Source: CAVQZA01 sp963718355 (GTDB taxonomy: Bacteria > Actinomycetota > Thermoleophilia > Gaiellales > Gaiellaceae). From it: a DNA stretch of 64,000 bases. Below are positions 25,854 to 33,970 of this stretch, piece by piece. The stretch is from assembly GCA_963718355.1 (NCBI GenBank), contig CAVQZA010000005.1:174672-238671 (forward strand). The letters are read 5' to 3'. Numbering within the stretch: the stretch's first letter is position 1; every line of letters begins with the position of its first letter. The position numbers were made by a program, and so were the translations under genes. The notes beneath the pieces were generated by a model that was not told the origin of the DNA, did not search any database, and was given only the letters and a program-made list of their open reading frames with translations.

Positions 25854-26954
25854 ATGCTCACCGTCGACATCTCTCTCCCAGAAGTTGAAGAACTCCAGAA
25901 GCTCGTCACCGACGGCCAGGAGAAGGGCTTCCTCACCTACGACGAGATCGTCGCCGCTCTCGAGGACATCGAGCTCACCAAGGAGCAGATCGAAGATTTC
26001 TACACCTACCTGATCGATCATTCGATCGAGCTGGTGGAGGGGGAACAGCACAAGAGCCCGCCGCACGAGCAGCCGGCGCTCGCCCCCGAGGACGAGAAGA
26101 ACGCGCCCAAACTGGATCTCACCGTCGAGCCTTCGCTCGACTCTCTGCGGCTCTACCTTCGTGAGATCGGGAAGGTGCCGCTGCTGACCGCCGACCAGGA
26201 GGTCTACCTGGCCAAGCGGATCGAGCGCGGCGACATGACGGCGAAGACGCAGATGATCGAGGCCAACCTCCGCCTCGTCGTCTCGATCGCGAAGGGCTAC
26301 CTCGGGCGCGGCCTCTCCTTTCTCGACCTGATCCAGGAGGGCTCGCTCGGGCTGATCCGCGCAGTCGAGAAGTTCGACTATCGCAAGGGCTACAAGTTCT
26401 CGACGTATGCGACCTGGTGGATCCGCCAGGCCGTGACCCGCGCGATCGCCGACAAGGCGCGCACGATCCGGATCCCGGTGCACATGGTCGAGAAGCTGAA
26501 CAAGGTCGTGCACATCGAGCGCCAGCTCGTGCAGCGCCTCGGCCGCGAGCCGCGGCCGGAGGAGATCGCCGAGGAGCTCGAGATCACGACCGAGGAGGTG
26601 CGCGAGATCCTGCGCATGGCGCAGCTCCCCGTCTCGCTCGAGAAGCCGATCGGCGAGGACGAGGAGTCGGAGCTCGGCGACTTCGTTCCCGACGACGGCG
26701 CCGAGTCACCGTTCGACACCGCATCCGTCTCGCTGCGGCGCGAGGACATCGAGAACGCGCTCGCCTCGCTGCCGGAGCGCGAGCGGAAGGTGATCGAGCT
26801 GCGCTTCGGGCTCAAGGGCGAGCAGCCGTGCACGCTCGAAGAGGTCGGCCGCGCGTTCGGCGTCACCCGCGAGCGGATCCGGCAGATCGAGAACAACACG
26901 CTCAAGAAGCTCGAGTCACTGCCCGAGGCGCAAGGCCTCAAGGACTGCGTCTAG
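25854..26954 (+). CDS. rpoD: Principal RNA polymerase sigma factor (RpoD/SigA)
   Basis: A 366-residue group 1 sigma factor. Residues 1-80 form a region 1.1-like domain (TYDEIVAALEDIELTKEQIEDFYTYL is split by short linkers), region 1.2 has SLRLYLREIGKVPLL, region 2 has NLRLVVSIAKGYLGRGLSF and FSTYATWWIRQAVTRAI, and region 4 has LPERERKVIELRFGLKG and GVTRERIRQIENNTLKKL. The linker between 1.1 and 1.2 is short and there is no long acidic insert, so it is smaller than many actinobacterial SigA proteins. ATG 25854 is chosen; the SD is weak (GAGG). Confidence 0.94.
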   Translation: MLTVDISLPEVEELQKLVTDGQEKGFLTYDEIVAALEDIELTKEQIEDFYTYLIDHSIELVEGEQHKSPPHEQPALAPEDEKNAPKLDLTVEPSLDSLRLYLREIGKVPLLTADQEVYLAKRIERGDMTAKTQMIEANLRLVVSIAKGYLGRGLSFLDLIQEGSLGLIRAVEKFDYRKGYKFSTYATWWIRQAVTRAIADKARTIRIPVHMVEKLNKVVHIERQLVQRLGREPRPEEIAEELEITTEEVREILRMAQLPVSLEKPIGEDEESELGDFVPDDGAESPFDTASVSLRREDIENALASLPERERKVIELRFGLKGEQPCTLEEVGRAFGVTRERIRQIENNTLKKLESLPEAQGLKDCV

Positions 26955-26956
26955 GT

Positions 26957-28999
26957 CTAGCCGCGAACGAGCTTCGGCGAGTCGAGCTTGACGCTGATCT
27001 CGCGTCCGTCGTCCAGATAGGGGTGCTTCGTCGTCGTGTAGTGGAGCACCCACGGCTTCGTGCCGCTCGGGTGGAAGACGACGGTGCGAGAGCCGCCGGA
27101 CGGGACTTTCACCGTCTGCTTTAGGCCGGGCGCGGTGAAGATCATCGGGGTCAGCTGCGTGTCCTTCGGCAGCCAGAGCCGTAGCCGCAGCGTCCCGTCG
27201 GTGCGGCCGCTCTTGTCCGGCCAGACGGTGAGGCGGCCGCCGTGGGCGAGCCAGCCGTCGGTGTAGAGGCCGGCCACGAGGAGCGAGAGGCGCGGCGTGC
27301 CGGCCGGCTTGTAGAGCTGGAGGCTGACGCCGCTGCCGACGTACCGCGCGCCGGTGAACTCGGCCCGCGCCGCGAACGACTCGAACAGGATCGGGCCGGT
27401 GATCGGATCGCGTCCGGCGACCATCCGCCCGTCTCCGGTCACGTTGATCGGTATGGCGCCGAATGCATCCGTCGGCTCGGCGCCCGGCAGCAGGACGACG
27501 CGGCTCACGTTCTTGTTCCAGAAGAGCTGCTCGGTCGCCCGGCCGCGCGGCGCGCCCTCGGTCTGGACGAGCGAGACGTTCTTCAGGCCCGTGCGGTCGA
27601 TCCAGGTGAGGTCGTGCGGCATCGAAGCGCGGACGTTCGCCGCGTTGTCATGGTCGAAGGCGAACGCGCCGATCGAGGCGAACACGCAGGCGGCTCCGGC
27701 GAGGCCGAACGCGATCGCAGCCGCGTGGCGACGACCTGCAAGCATCACTGCGAGCACCGAGAAGATTCCGGCGACGATCGCCACGGCCAGTGTCCCGGTG
27801 CCGACCGAGAGCAGTCCTTCGAGCCGGAAGACCGCAAACAGAAACGGCGAGTCCTGCTTGTTGTCGGCGGCGGTGAAGCCGGAGAGCGGCACGCGTACCG
27901 AGAGCAGCAGCATCGCGCCCGAGACGAGTGCGACCGCGAGCCGGTGCGGCCAGCCGCGCTTCACGTAGAGGCCGAAGGCGAGGGCGACGAGCGGAAGGAG
28001 TGCGAAGAGATAGCGCTCCTGGTAGCGGGTCGAGCCGCGCGCGGCATAGATCGCCGCTTCGACGAAGACGCCGGCCGAGAGGAAGATCGCCAGCGCGCCG
28101 AACGCGCGCTCGATACGCGTGCGCGGCCGGATGAGCGCGAGGGCTAGCCCGACGAGCGCGCCCGGCACGAGGATCCAGCCGGCCGAGTAGCCGAGCATCA
28201 TCGTGTCGATCGCGGCCCACTTGAGCGCCGAGAAGATCGGCACGTGGTCGTGACCGACCACCGAGTAGTAGCCGAGCACGCGCGAGGGGCCGAGCCCGAC
28301 GACCGCGAGCACGGGCAGCCCGAGGAGCACGAACGTCGGCCAGTAGCGGCGGACGCGACCGCGCTCCACGAGGAGCGCCGCGCAGAGGAAGGCGATCGGC
28401 AGCACCGCGTACTGGATCCGCGCGAAGGCCGCGAGCCCCGAGACCATCACGAAGGCGACCTGCATCTTGCGCGTCGGGTTTTCGAGCGCTCGCACGCCCA
28501 GGTACAGCGCGGTGAGCACGAGCGGATAGGCGATCGGGTCGGCGAGGACGAAGGAGGCGAAGAGGAGGTCGGGCGAGGCGACGGCAAGCGCGGCCGCGCC
28601 GAGTGCGAGCCCTGCGCCGAGCCCGAGCCGGCGCGCGAGCAGGTAGACCGGAATCGCGGCGAGCGACATCGCGAGCGCGTTCAGCCCCAGCGTGAGCCGG
28701 TAGGCGAGCATCGGGTCGTGGAAGAGCCAGAACGGCGCGGCGAGCAGCGGCTCGAGCAGCGCCGGGAAGTGGGCGGCCTGGCCGCGGATCACGAGCTTCC
28801 CCGACTCTGCGAGGCTGCGCGCGAGCGAGCCGTAGATGTACTCGTCGGGGAAGTAGAGCGGCGTCGCGTGCGCGGTCACCGCCGCGAGTCGCACGACGAA
28901 GCTCAGCGCGACGATGCCGGCGAGCGCGTACCGCGCCGGGATCGCGGCGATTCGCGACACGCTGAGCGCGCGTGGACTGGAGGCCGCATCGACTGCCAC
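26957..28999 (-). CDS. Large polytopic membrane glycosyltransferase-like protein
   Basis: A 680-residue protein with about ten to twelve membrane helices over the first 460 residues and a C-terminal extracytoplasmic beta-rich domain (about 470-680). PLYFPDEYIYG in the first outer loop resembles the Asp-Glu catalytic motif of ArnT/PMT-type (GT-C) glycosyltransferases, which use lipid-linked sugars. The acceptor is unknown. The C-terminal part, with repeated GTxR/TVKVPSGGSRTVVFHP-like strands, looks like a carbohydrate- or polymer-binding module. It converges with rpoD with two bases between stops and diverges from the aquaporin gene. Confidence 0.75.
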   Translation of the reverse strand: MAVDAASSPRALSVSRIAAIPARYALAGIVALSFVVRLAAVTAHATPLYFPDEYIYGSLARSLAESGKLVIRGQAAHFPALLEPLLAAPFWLFHDPMLAYRLTLGLNALAMSLAAIPVYLLARRLGLGAGLALGAAALAVASPDLLFASFVLADPIAYPLVLTALYLGVRALENPTRKMQVAFVMVSGLAAFARIQYAVLPIAFLCAALLVERGRVRRYWPTFVLLGLPVLAVVGLGPSRVLGYYSVVGHDHVPIFSALKWAAIDTMMLGYSAGWILVPGALVGLALALIRPRTRIERAFGALAIFLSAGVFVEAAIYAARGSTRYQERYLFALLPLVALAFGLYVKRGWPHRLAVALVSGAMLLLSVRVPLSGFTAADNKQDSPFLFAVFRLEGLLSVGTGTLAVAIVAGIFSVLAVMLAGRRHAAAIAFGLAGAACVFASIGAFAFDHDNAANVRASMPHDLTWIDRTGLKNVSLVQTEGAPRGRATEQLFWNKNVSRVVLLPGAEPTDAFGAIPINVTGDGRMVAGRDPITGPILFESFAARAEFTGARYVGSGVSLQLYKPAGTPRLSLLVAGLYTDGWLAHGGRLTVWPDKSGRTDGTLRLRLWLPKDTQLTPMIFTAPGLKQTVKVPSGGSRTVVFHPSGTKPWVLHYTTTKHPYLDDGREISVKLDSPKLVRG

Positions 29000-29077
29000 G
29001 AACTGGCTATCGGCAGCAGCGGCCCGTCCCTTGATCGAGGGTTTGTCCGTCCGGACCGCCTCCTAGCCTTCGGCCCC

Positions 29078-29773
29078 ATGAACCTCACTCGAAAGCTGGT
29101 TGCCGAGTTCATCGGCGCCGCAACGCTCACGTTCATCGGCTGCGGCTCGATCGTCGTCGCGGCAGGCATCCACGACGTGGCGCTGATCGGGGTCGCGATC
29201 GCCAACGGCCTCGCGATCGGCGTCATGGTCTGTGCGATGGGATACATCTCAGGGGCGCACTTCAATCCGGCGATTACCTTCGGCGCGCTCTTGACCGGGA
29301 AGATCCCCGGCAAGCTCGCCGTGCCGTACTGGGTCGCCCAGCTCGCGGGGGCCGCCGTCGCGGCGAGCCTCGTCAAGGTCCTCCTGCCGCGCGCGGCGAC
29401 GAACGCCGTCAATCTCGGCGCTCCGGCGCTCGGCGGAGGCGTCAATGCGTTCTCGGGGGCGTGCCTCGAGGCGATCTTCACGTTCTTCCTCGTCTGGGTC
29501 GTGTTCGGCACGGCGATCGACGGGAGGAGCAGCTTCAAGGGCGTCGCCGGGATCGCGATCGGCCTCACGATCACGATCGACGTGCTGTTCGGGGGCCCGC
29601 TCACCGGCGCGGCGATGAACCCGTCGCGTGCGTTCGGCCCGGACCTCGTGCAGAACGACTGGGCGAACGCGTGGGTCTGGTACGTCGGCCCGCTCTTCGG
29701 AGGCGCGGTCGCGGCGCTCGTCTACAACTTCCTCTACCTCGGCAAGACGGCCGAGGCCGCCTCGACGACCTAG
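29078..29773 (+). CDS. Aquaporin / glycerol facilitator (MIP family)
   Basis: A 231-residue channel with six membrane helices. The two pore motifs are NPA at residues 63-65 (SGAHFNPAITFG) and a variant NPS at 181-183 (GAAMNPSRAFGPD), followed by the selectivity-filter Arg184. The C-terminal layout and GGPLTGAAMNPSRAFGPD are closer to water channels than to glycerol facilitators, since the Asp after NPAR that marks glycerol channels is not seen. I chose ATG 29078, since the longer in-frame upstream reading would run antisense through the glycosyltransferase gene. Confidence 0.92.
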   Translation: MNLTRKLVAEFIGAATLTFIGCGSIVVAAGIHDVALIGVAIANGLAIGVMVCAMGYISGAHFNPAITFGALLTGKIPGKLAVPYWVAQLAGAAVAASLVKVLLPRAATNAVNLGAPALGGGVNAFSGACLEAIFTFFLVWVVFGTAIDGRSSFKGVAGIAIGLTITIDVLFGGPLTGAAMNPSRAFGPDLVQNDWANAWVWYVGPLFGGAVAALVYNFLYLGKTAEAASTT

Positions 29774-29810
29774 TCCAGGTAGGACGACGTAGTCCTGCAC
29801 CGGCCGGCGC

Positions 29811-30283
29811 TCACCGGGCGCCGGTGCGGTGCGGGGCGACGCCGAGGTGGATCAGGCCGAGCACGCGCTTCGCCGTCCGGAATCGCCGACCGCCGCGCGG
29901 CCCGCCGGTAGGCGCAGCACTCCGGGTGTGCGCCAGTAGCTCGCGAGCCCGCGCGCGTGCGCGCCGAGCAGGATGGCGTAGATCGCGGCCGCGGCGGCGC
30001 AGAGATCCTCTTCGTCCTCGACCAGGGCGCCCGTGAGGACGACGGAAGCGACGATCAGGGTCGGCGCGCGGTCGAGCTTCAGCGCCTCGCTCGGCCCGCC
30101 CGCCTCCTTCAACCTCGCCAGCGACTCCGGCCCGAGGACGCGGAAGCGCCACGGCTGGGTGAGATGATGGTTCGGGGCCCAGCGGGCGAGCTCGAGCAGC
30201 TCGTCGAGCACCGCGCGCTCCACCGGCTCCGGCTCGAAGCTCTTGTGGGTGCGGCGTCCGTGGATCGCATCGTCGGCCAGCAT
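29811..30283 (-). CDS. Nitroreductase-family protein, C-terminus disrupted by two apparent insertions
   Basis: A flavin-dependent nitroreductase-like protein starting at ATG 30283: DAIHGRRTHKSFEPEPV, LARWAPNHHLTQPWRFRVL and ARGLASYWRTPGVLR are family features (FMN phosphate-binding Arg near the N-terminus, Asn-His-His region). Near the end the frame breaks twice. Dropping one base near 29884 and one of the two bases at 29869-29870 joins AAVG, IPDGE and RVLGLIHLGV into the expected C-terminus, ending at the stop at 29811. Otherwise the frame ends at 29852. It may be a sequence error or a young pseudogene. Confidence 0.68.
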
Positions 30284-30314
30284 CAAGAGGACGATCGTAC
30301 GGGACGGCGAACTC

Positions 30315-30320
30315 AGGAGG
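30315..30320 (+). promoter_or_regulatory. Strong ribosome binding site of a 31-residue gene
   Basis: AGGAGG, seven bases before ATG 30328. This perfect Shine-Dalgarno sequence is what supports the very short reading frame that follows. Confidence 0.6.
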
Positions 30321-30327
30321 TCACGCC

Positions 30328-30423
30328 ATGAGCTCACTCAAGGTTCTCGCAGCGATCTCGGTCCTCGCCGAAGGTCTCGCGGCAGCGGCTGTCTTCATCC
30401 GGCGCGGCCCCGGCCTCCGGTAG
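30328..30423 (+). CDS. Small hydrophobic protein of 31 residues
   Basis: A 31-codon reading frame from ATG 30328 to TAG 30421-30423. It starts MSSLKVLAAISVLAEGL and continues with Ala-rich residues to a basic end (FIRRGPGLR). About 20 hydrophobic residues would make one membrane helix with a positively charged C-terminus. The AGGAGG site upstream and the fact that the next gene starts directly after its stop (TAG then TTG) support translation and coupling. Function unknown; it may be a leader peptide or a small membrane partner of the PAP2 protein. Confidence 0.5.
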   Translation: MSSLKVLAAISVLAEGLAAAAVFIRRGPGLR

Positions 30424-31041
30424 TTGTTCCTCGCCCGGCCGCGGCGGACGCTTCTACTCTCGTGCGTGGTGCTCGCGCTCGTGGTGGCGTGGGCGTTCGT
30501 CGTGCCCCAGGGCACGCGCACGATCGACGAGCACTGGTGGCGCTGGATGGAGGAGAGCTGGTCGTTCGCCGCAGGCCATCTCGCAAACGCGTTCGCCTGG
30601 GCCGGGAACAGCTACGGCCGCGGGATCACCGTCACGCTGCTCGCGCTGCCGCTGATCGCGCGCAACCGCTGGGTCGCGCTCGCCGCGCTCGGTGCCGTCG
30701 AGCTGTTCACGCCGCTCACCACCGCGTTGCTGAAGGATCTCTCGGGCCAGGCGCGCCCTCCGGAGCGGCTCGTGCACACGACCGGCTCCTCGTTCCCGTC
30801 CGGGCACACGTCCTATGCCGCCGCGACGCTCGTCGCGATCGTCCTGCTCTACACGGAGATCGGGCCGCGACGCCGGGTCTGGTGGGAGCTCGTGGCGCTC
30901 GGCACCGCGGCGATGGGATGGAGTCGCACGTACCTGCACGCGCACTGGCTGAGCGACGTGATCGCCGGGGGCGCGTGGGGCTGGGCGCTGGCGCTCGCGG
31001 TTTTCGCGGTGGCTCAGGCGGTCTCGTCGCGGGCGGTATAG
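30424..31041 (+). CDS. PAP2-family membrane phosphatase
   Basis: A 205-residue type 2 phosphatidic acid phosphatase-like protein with five to six helices. All three catalytic blocks are visible: KDLSGQARP starting at K104 (KxxxxxxRP), PSGHT at residues 125-129, and SRTYLHAHWLSDV (SRxxxxxHxxxD). Substrates in the family include phosphatidate, undecaprenyl diphosphate and related lipid phosphates, acting on the outer face. The start is taken as TTG 30424, directly after the stop of the small upstream gene. Confidence 0.88.
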   Translation: MFLARPRRTLLLSCVVLALVVAWAFVVPQGTRTIDEHWWRWMEESWSFAAGHLANAFAWAGNSYGRGITVTLLALPLIARNRWVALAALGAVELFTPLTTALLKDLSGQARPPERLVHTTGSSFPSGHTSYAAATLVAIVLLYTEIGPRRRVWWELVALGTAAMGWSRTYLHAHWLSDVIAGGAWGWALALAVFAVAQAVSSRAV

Positions 31042-31051
31042 GATTCCGCCG

Positions 31052-31594
31052 ATGCGACGCCTGGCACTCGCCATCGCCCTCTTTGCGTGCGTCGCGTTCG
31101 TCGCCGCCGGCTGCGGCGGCAAGAAGAAAGAGCCGGCAGCGACGCCGGCCGCCGACTGGGCGAACAGCGTCTGCGGCGATCTCGTCACGTGGACGACCGC
31201 GATGAAGTCGCTCGCCACAGGCCTCAAGTCGAACCCGACGAAGGCCGGCGTGCAGAGCTCGGTGACGCAGGCCGAGACCGCGACGAAGACGCTCTCGACC
31301 AGCCTCAAGAGCCTCGGCAGGCCGGACACCGACTCGGGGCAGAAGGCGCAGGACGCGGTCAACTCACTCGCCGACCAGCTCTCGAGCGACATCGACACGA
31401 TCACGACCTCGGTGAAGAACGCCTCCGGGATCAGCGGCGTGCTGAGCGCCGTCTCGACGTCGAGCAGCACGCTGCAGAAGATGGGCCAGCAGGTTTCCGC
31501 AACGTTCGGGCAGCTCCAGAGCCTCGACGCCAAGGGCGAGCTCGAGAAGGCGTTCTCCTCCTCGGCGTCGTGCAAGCAGCTGACGTCGGGCTAG
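31052..31594 (+). CDS. Putative lipoprotein with helical domain
   Basis: A 180-residue exported protein. MRRLALAIALFACVAFVAAGC is a signal sequence with lipobox (VAAGC), giving a lipid-modified Cys21, followed by GGKKKE. The mature part is rich in Thr, Ser and Lys and looks alpha-helical with heptad-like repeats (residues 60-165), with two further cysteines (VCGDL near the start and SCKQL at the end) that could pair. No family recognised. Eleven bases separate it from the PAP2 gene. Confidence 0.72.
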   Translation: MRRLALAIALFACVAFVAAGCGGKKKEPAATPAADWANSVCGDLVTWTTAMKSLATGLKSNPTKAGVQSSVTQAETATKTLSTSLKSLGRPDTDSGQKAQDAVNSLADQLSSDIDTITTSVKNASGISGVLSAVSTSSSTLQKMGQQVSATFGQLQSLDAKGELEKAFSSSASCKQLTSG

Positions 31595-31600
31595 GTCTCG

Positions 31601-32428
31601 ATGTGCCGGTGGCTCGCCTACTACGGTGATCCGATCCCGCTCGAAGCGCTGCTGTTCCGCCGGCAGCATTCGCTGATCGACCAGAGCCTTCACTCGCGGC
31701 TCGGCGCGACGACCACGAACGGCGACGGCTTCGGCGTCGGCTGGTACGGCGACGGGGACGAGCCGGGTCTCTACCGCAGCGTCCACCCCGCCTGGAACGA
31801 CCGGAACCTGCGGGATCTCGCAGCGCACATCTCTGCGCCCGTCTTCTTCGCCCATATCCGGGCCTCGACCGGGACGCCGATCCAGGAGACGAACTGCCAC
31901 CCGTTTCGGCACGGGCGCTGGCTGTTCATGCACAACGGCGCGGTGCGCGGGTTCGAGCAGGTCCGGCGCGACCTGATGCTCGAGATCGATCCGGCGCTGT
32001 TTCCGTACCTCCAGGGCTCTGCCGACTCCGAGGTGCTGTTCTTCCTCGCGCTGACGTTCGGGCTCGAGGACGATCCGGTGAGCGCGCTCGAGCGGACGGC
32101 CGGGCTCGTCGAAGAGGTCGGCGAGCGCCACGGCGTCGAGCACCCGCTGATGATGTCGGTGGCGGTCACCGACGGCACGAAGATCGTCGCCGTCCGCTAC
32201 TCGAGCGAGCATGACTCGCGGTCGCTCTACTTCAGCACCGACGCGAAGGCGCTCAAGCTGCAGCACCCCGACCTCGAGGAGGTGCAGGCGCTCTCCGACG
32301 AGGCCCGGGCGATCGTCTCTGAGCCGCTCGGCGACATGGTCGGCGCCTGGAACGAGGTGCCCGAGTCGATGATCGGGATCGTTCAGCCCGGGCAGGACGA
32401 GCTCTTCGCGTTCACGCCTCGCCGTTAG
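31601..32428 (+). CDS. Class II glutamine amidotransferase (YafJ/EgtC-like)
   Basis: A 275-residue Ntn-hydrolase. It begins MCRWLAYYGDP, so removal of Met exposes the catalytic Cys2. The glutamine-binding features are in NGDGFGVGWYG, FFAHIRASTGTP and FMHNGAV. EgtC, which acts in ergothioneine synthesis, is the closest named group, but no other egt gene (egtA, egtB, egtD, egtE) is in the window, so the physiological substrate is unknown. Six bases separate it from the lipoprotein gene. Confidence 0.85.
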   Translation: MCRWLAYYGDPIPLEALLFRRQHSLIDQSLHSRLGATTTNGDGFGVGWYGDGDEPGLYRSVHPAWNDRNLRDLAAHISAPVFFAHIRASTGTPIQETNCHPFRHGRWLFMHNGAVRGFEQVRRDLMLEIDPALFPYLQGSADSEVLFFLALTFGLEDDPVSALERTAGLVEEVGERHGVEHPLMMSVAVTDGTKIVAVRYSSEHDSRSLYFSTDAKALKLQHPDLEEVQALSDEARAIVSEPLGDMVGAWNEVPESMIGIVQPGQDELFAFTPRR

Positions 32429-32472
32429 CCGACTCACAGAGAAATCCAAGGATCGCTCGTTACCTTGTCCGC

Positions 32473-33162
32473 ATGGATGAGAACCTGAGCACACGGAGAG
32501 AGTCGCTCGTCAAAGCCGGCGGCTTCATCGCCGCGGCCGTCGCTGCCAGGTCGGCGTTCGCGGACACCGCGTCGGCGGGCACCGGCCCGGCCGCGGTCGC
32601 CACGGGCGCCGTCTCCTGCGTCCTGACGCCAGAGCTGACCGAAGGCCCCTTCTACGTGCCCGGAGAGAAGGTCCGCCGCAACATCACCGAAGGGCGGCCC
32701 GGGACGCCGCTCGCCTTGAAGCTGAAGGTCGTCAACGCCTCGACCTGCGCCCCGATCAAGGGTGCGATGGTCGACATCTGGCACTGCGACGCGACCGGCG
32801 CGTACTCCGGCGTCCAGGGCTCGACGGGCACCTTCATGCGCGGGATCCAGCCGTCCGACGCCAGAGGCGTCGCCACCTTCCAGACCGTGTATCCCGGCTG
32901 GTACCAGGGCCGCGCGGTGCACATCCATGTGAAGGTGCACCTCGGCGGCAACGTCGTCCATACGGGCCAGCTCTTCTTCCCGGACACGCTCACCGACGCG
33001 GTCTACAAGGCCTCGGCGCCGTACGACAAGCGCGGCGCCCGGGACACCCGCAACGCGAACGACTCGATCTTCGTCAACGGCGGCAGGCTCTCGATGCTCG
33101 CCCTCGGCCGCAGCGGCTCAGGCTACGTCGGCACGATCGCGATGGGCGTGCACCGCTCCTAG
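32473..33162 (+). CDS. Exported intradiol ring-cleavage dioxygenase-like protein
   Basis: A 229-residue protein with an N-terminal export signal containing twin Arg (STRRESLVKAGGFIAAAVAA, Tat-like) and a C-terminal protocatechuate/catechol dioxygenase fold. Candidate iron ligands of the 2-Tyr-2-His site are the Tyr in DATGAYSGV, a Tyr in YPGWYQGR, and both His in VHIHVKV. CVLTPELTEGPFY matches the N-terminal family motif. Intradiol enzymes open catechols with non-haem Fe(III). The role of exported forms is poorly known. No other aromatic pathway gene is adjacent. Confidence 0.82.
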   Translation: MDENLSTRRESLVKAGGFIAAAVAARSAFADTASAGTGPAAVATGAVSCVLTPELTEGPFYVPGEKVRRNITEGRPGTPLALKLKVVNASTCAPIKGAMVDIWHCDATGAYSGVQGSTGTFMRGIQPSDARGVATFQTVYPGWYQGRAVHIHVKVHLGGNVVHTGQLFFPDTLTDAVYKASAPYDKRGARDTRNANDSIFVNGGRLSMLALGRSGSGYVGTIAMGVHRS

Positions 33163-33184
33163 AGTCGTCGAATAAGCTCCGCGC

Positions 33185-33964
33185 ATGGAGATTCGCGGAG
33201 CCGCAGCGGTCGTGACCGGAGGCGCCTCGGGGCTCGGGGCCGCGACCGCACGGGCCCTGGCCGAGGCCGGCGCGCTCGTCGTCGTGGCCGACCTGAACGA
33301 AGAGCTCGGGAGCGCCGTCGCCGCCGAGATCGGCGGCAGCTTCTCACACACCGACGTGACCGATCCCGGGGACGTCATTCGGGCGGTCGACACGGCCGCC
33401 GCGCTCGGGCCGCTGCGGGTGCTCGTCAACTGCGCCGGGATCGGGATCGCGGTCCGCACGGTCGGCAAGGACGGCGACTACGAGAGTGCGCACCCGCTCG
33501 ATGTGTTCACGAAGGTCGTGACGGTGAACCTGATCGGCACGTTCAATTGCATCCGCCTCGCCGCCACGGCGATGTCGCGCACGGAGCCGGTAGGCGCGGA
33601 CGGCGAGCGCGGCGCGATCGTCAACACCGCGTCGGTCGCTGCGTTCGACGGCCAGGTCGGCCAGGCCGCCTACAGCGCGTCGAAGGGCGGAATCGTGGGG
33701 ATGACCCTGCCGATCGCCCGCGATCTCGCGCCGGTCGGCATCCGCGTCAACACGATCGCGCCCGGCCTGATCGACACGCCCATCTACGGTACGGGCGAAG
33801 GGGCGGAGGCGTTCAAGGCGCGGCTCGAGCGGGACCTGCTCTTCCCGGCCCGCCTGGGCGTGCCCGCCGAGTACGCCTCCCTCGTGCTCGAGCTGCTCGG
33901 GAACAGCTACATGAACGGCGAGACCGTCCGCCTCGACGCGGGCGTCCGCCTGCGTCCGAAGTAA
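33185..33964 (+). CDS. Short-chain dehydrogenase (3-hydroxyacyl-CoA dehydrogenase type 2-like)
   Basis: A 259-residue SDR enzyme. The NAD-binding motif is TGGASGLG at residues 11-18, the NAG-like motif is NCAGIG, and the catalytic Ser and YxxxK are in VNTASVAAF and AYSASKGG. TDPGDVIRAVD and the C-terminal GNSYMNGETVRLDAG are like the HSD10/FadB2 group, which oxidises short hydroxyacyl-CoA. ATG 33185 starts 22 bases after the dioxygenase gene. The next gene converges with it six bases later. Confidence 0.86.
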   Translation: MEIRGAAAVVTGGASGLGAATARALAEAGALVVVADLNEELGSAVAAEIGGSFSHTDVTDPGDVIRAVDTAAALGPLRVLVNCAGIGIAVRTVGKDGDYESAHPLDVFTKVVTVNLIGTFNCIRLAATAMSRTEPVGADGERGAIVNTASVAAFDGQVGQAAYSASKGGIVGMTLPIARDLAPVGIRVNTIAPGLIDTPIYGTGEGAEAFKARLERDLLFPARLGVPAEYASLVLELLGNSYMNGETVRLDAGVRLRPK

Positions 33965-33970
33965 CCCGCG

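Noticed and set aside
28244..29077. In-frame upstream extension of the aquaporin gene
   Set aside because: It would run antisense through the glycosyltransferase gene, with a composition typical of a shadow frame. ATG 29078 gives a normal-length aquaporin.
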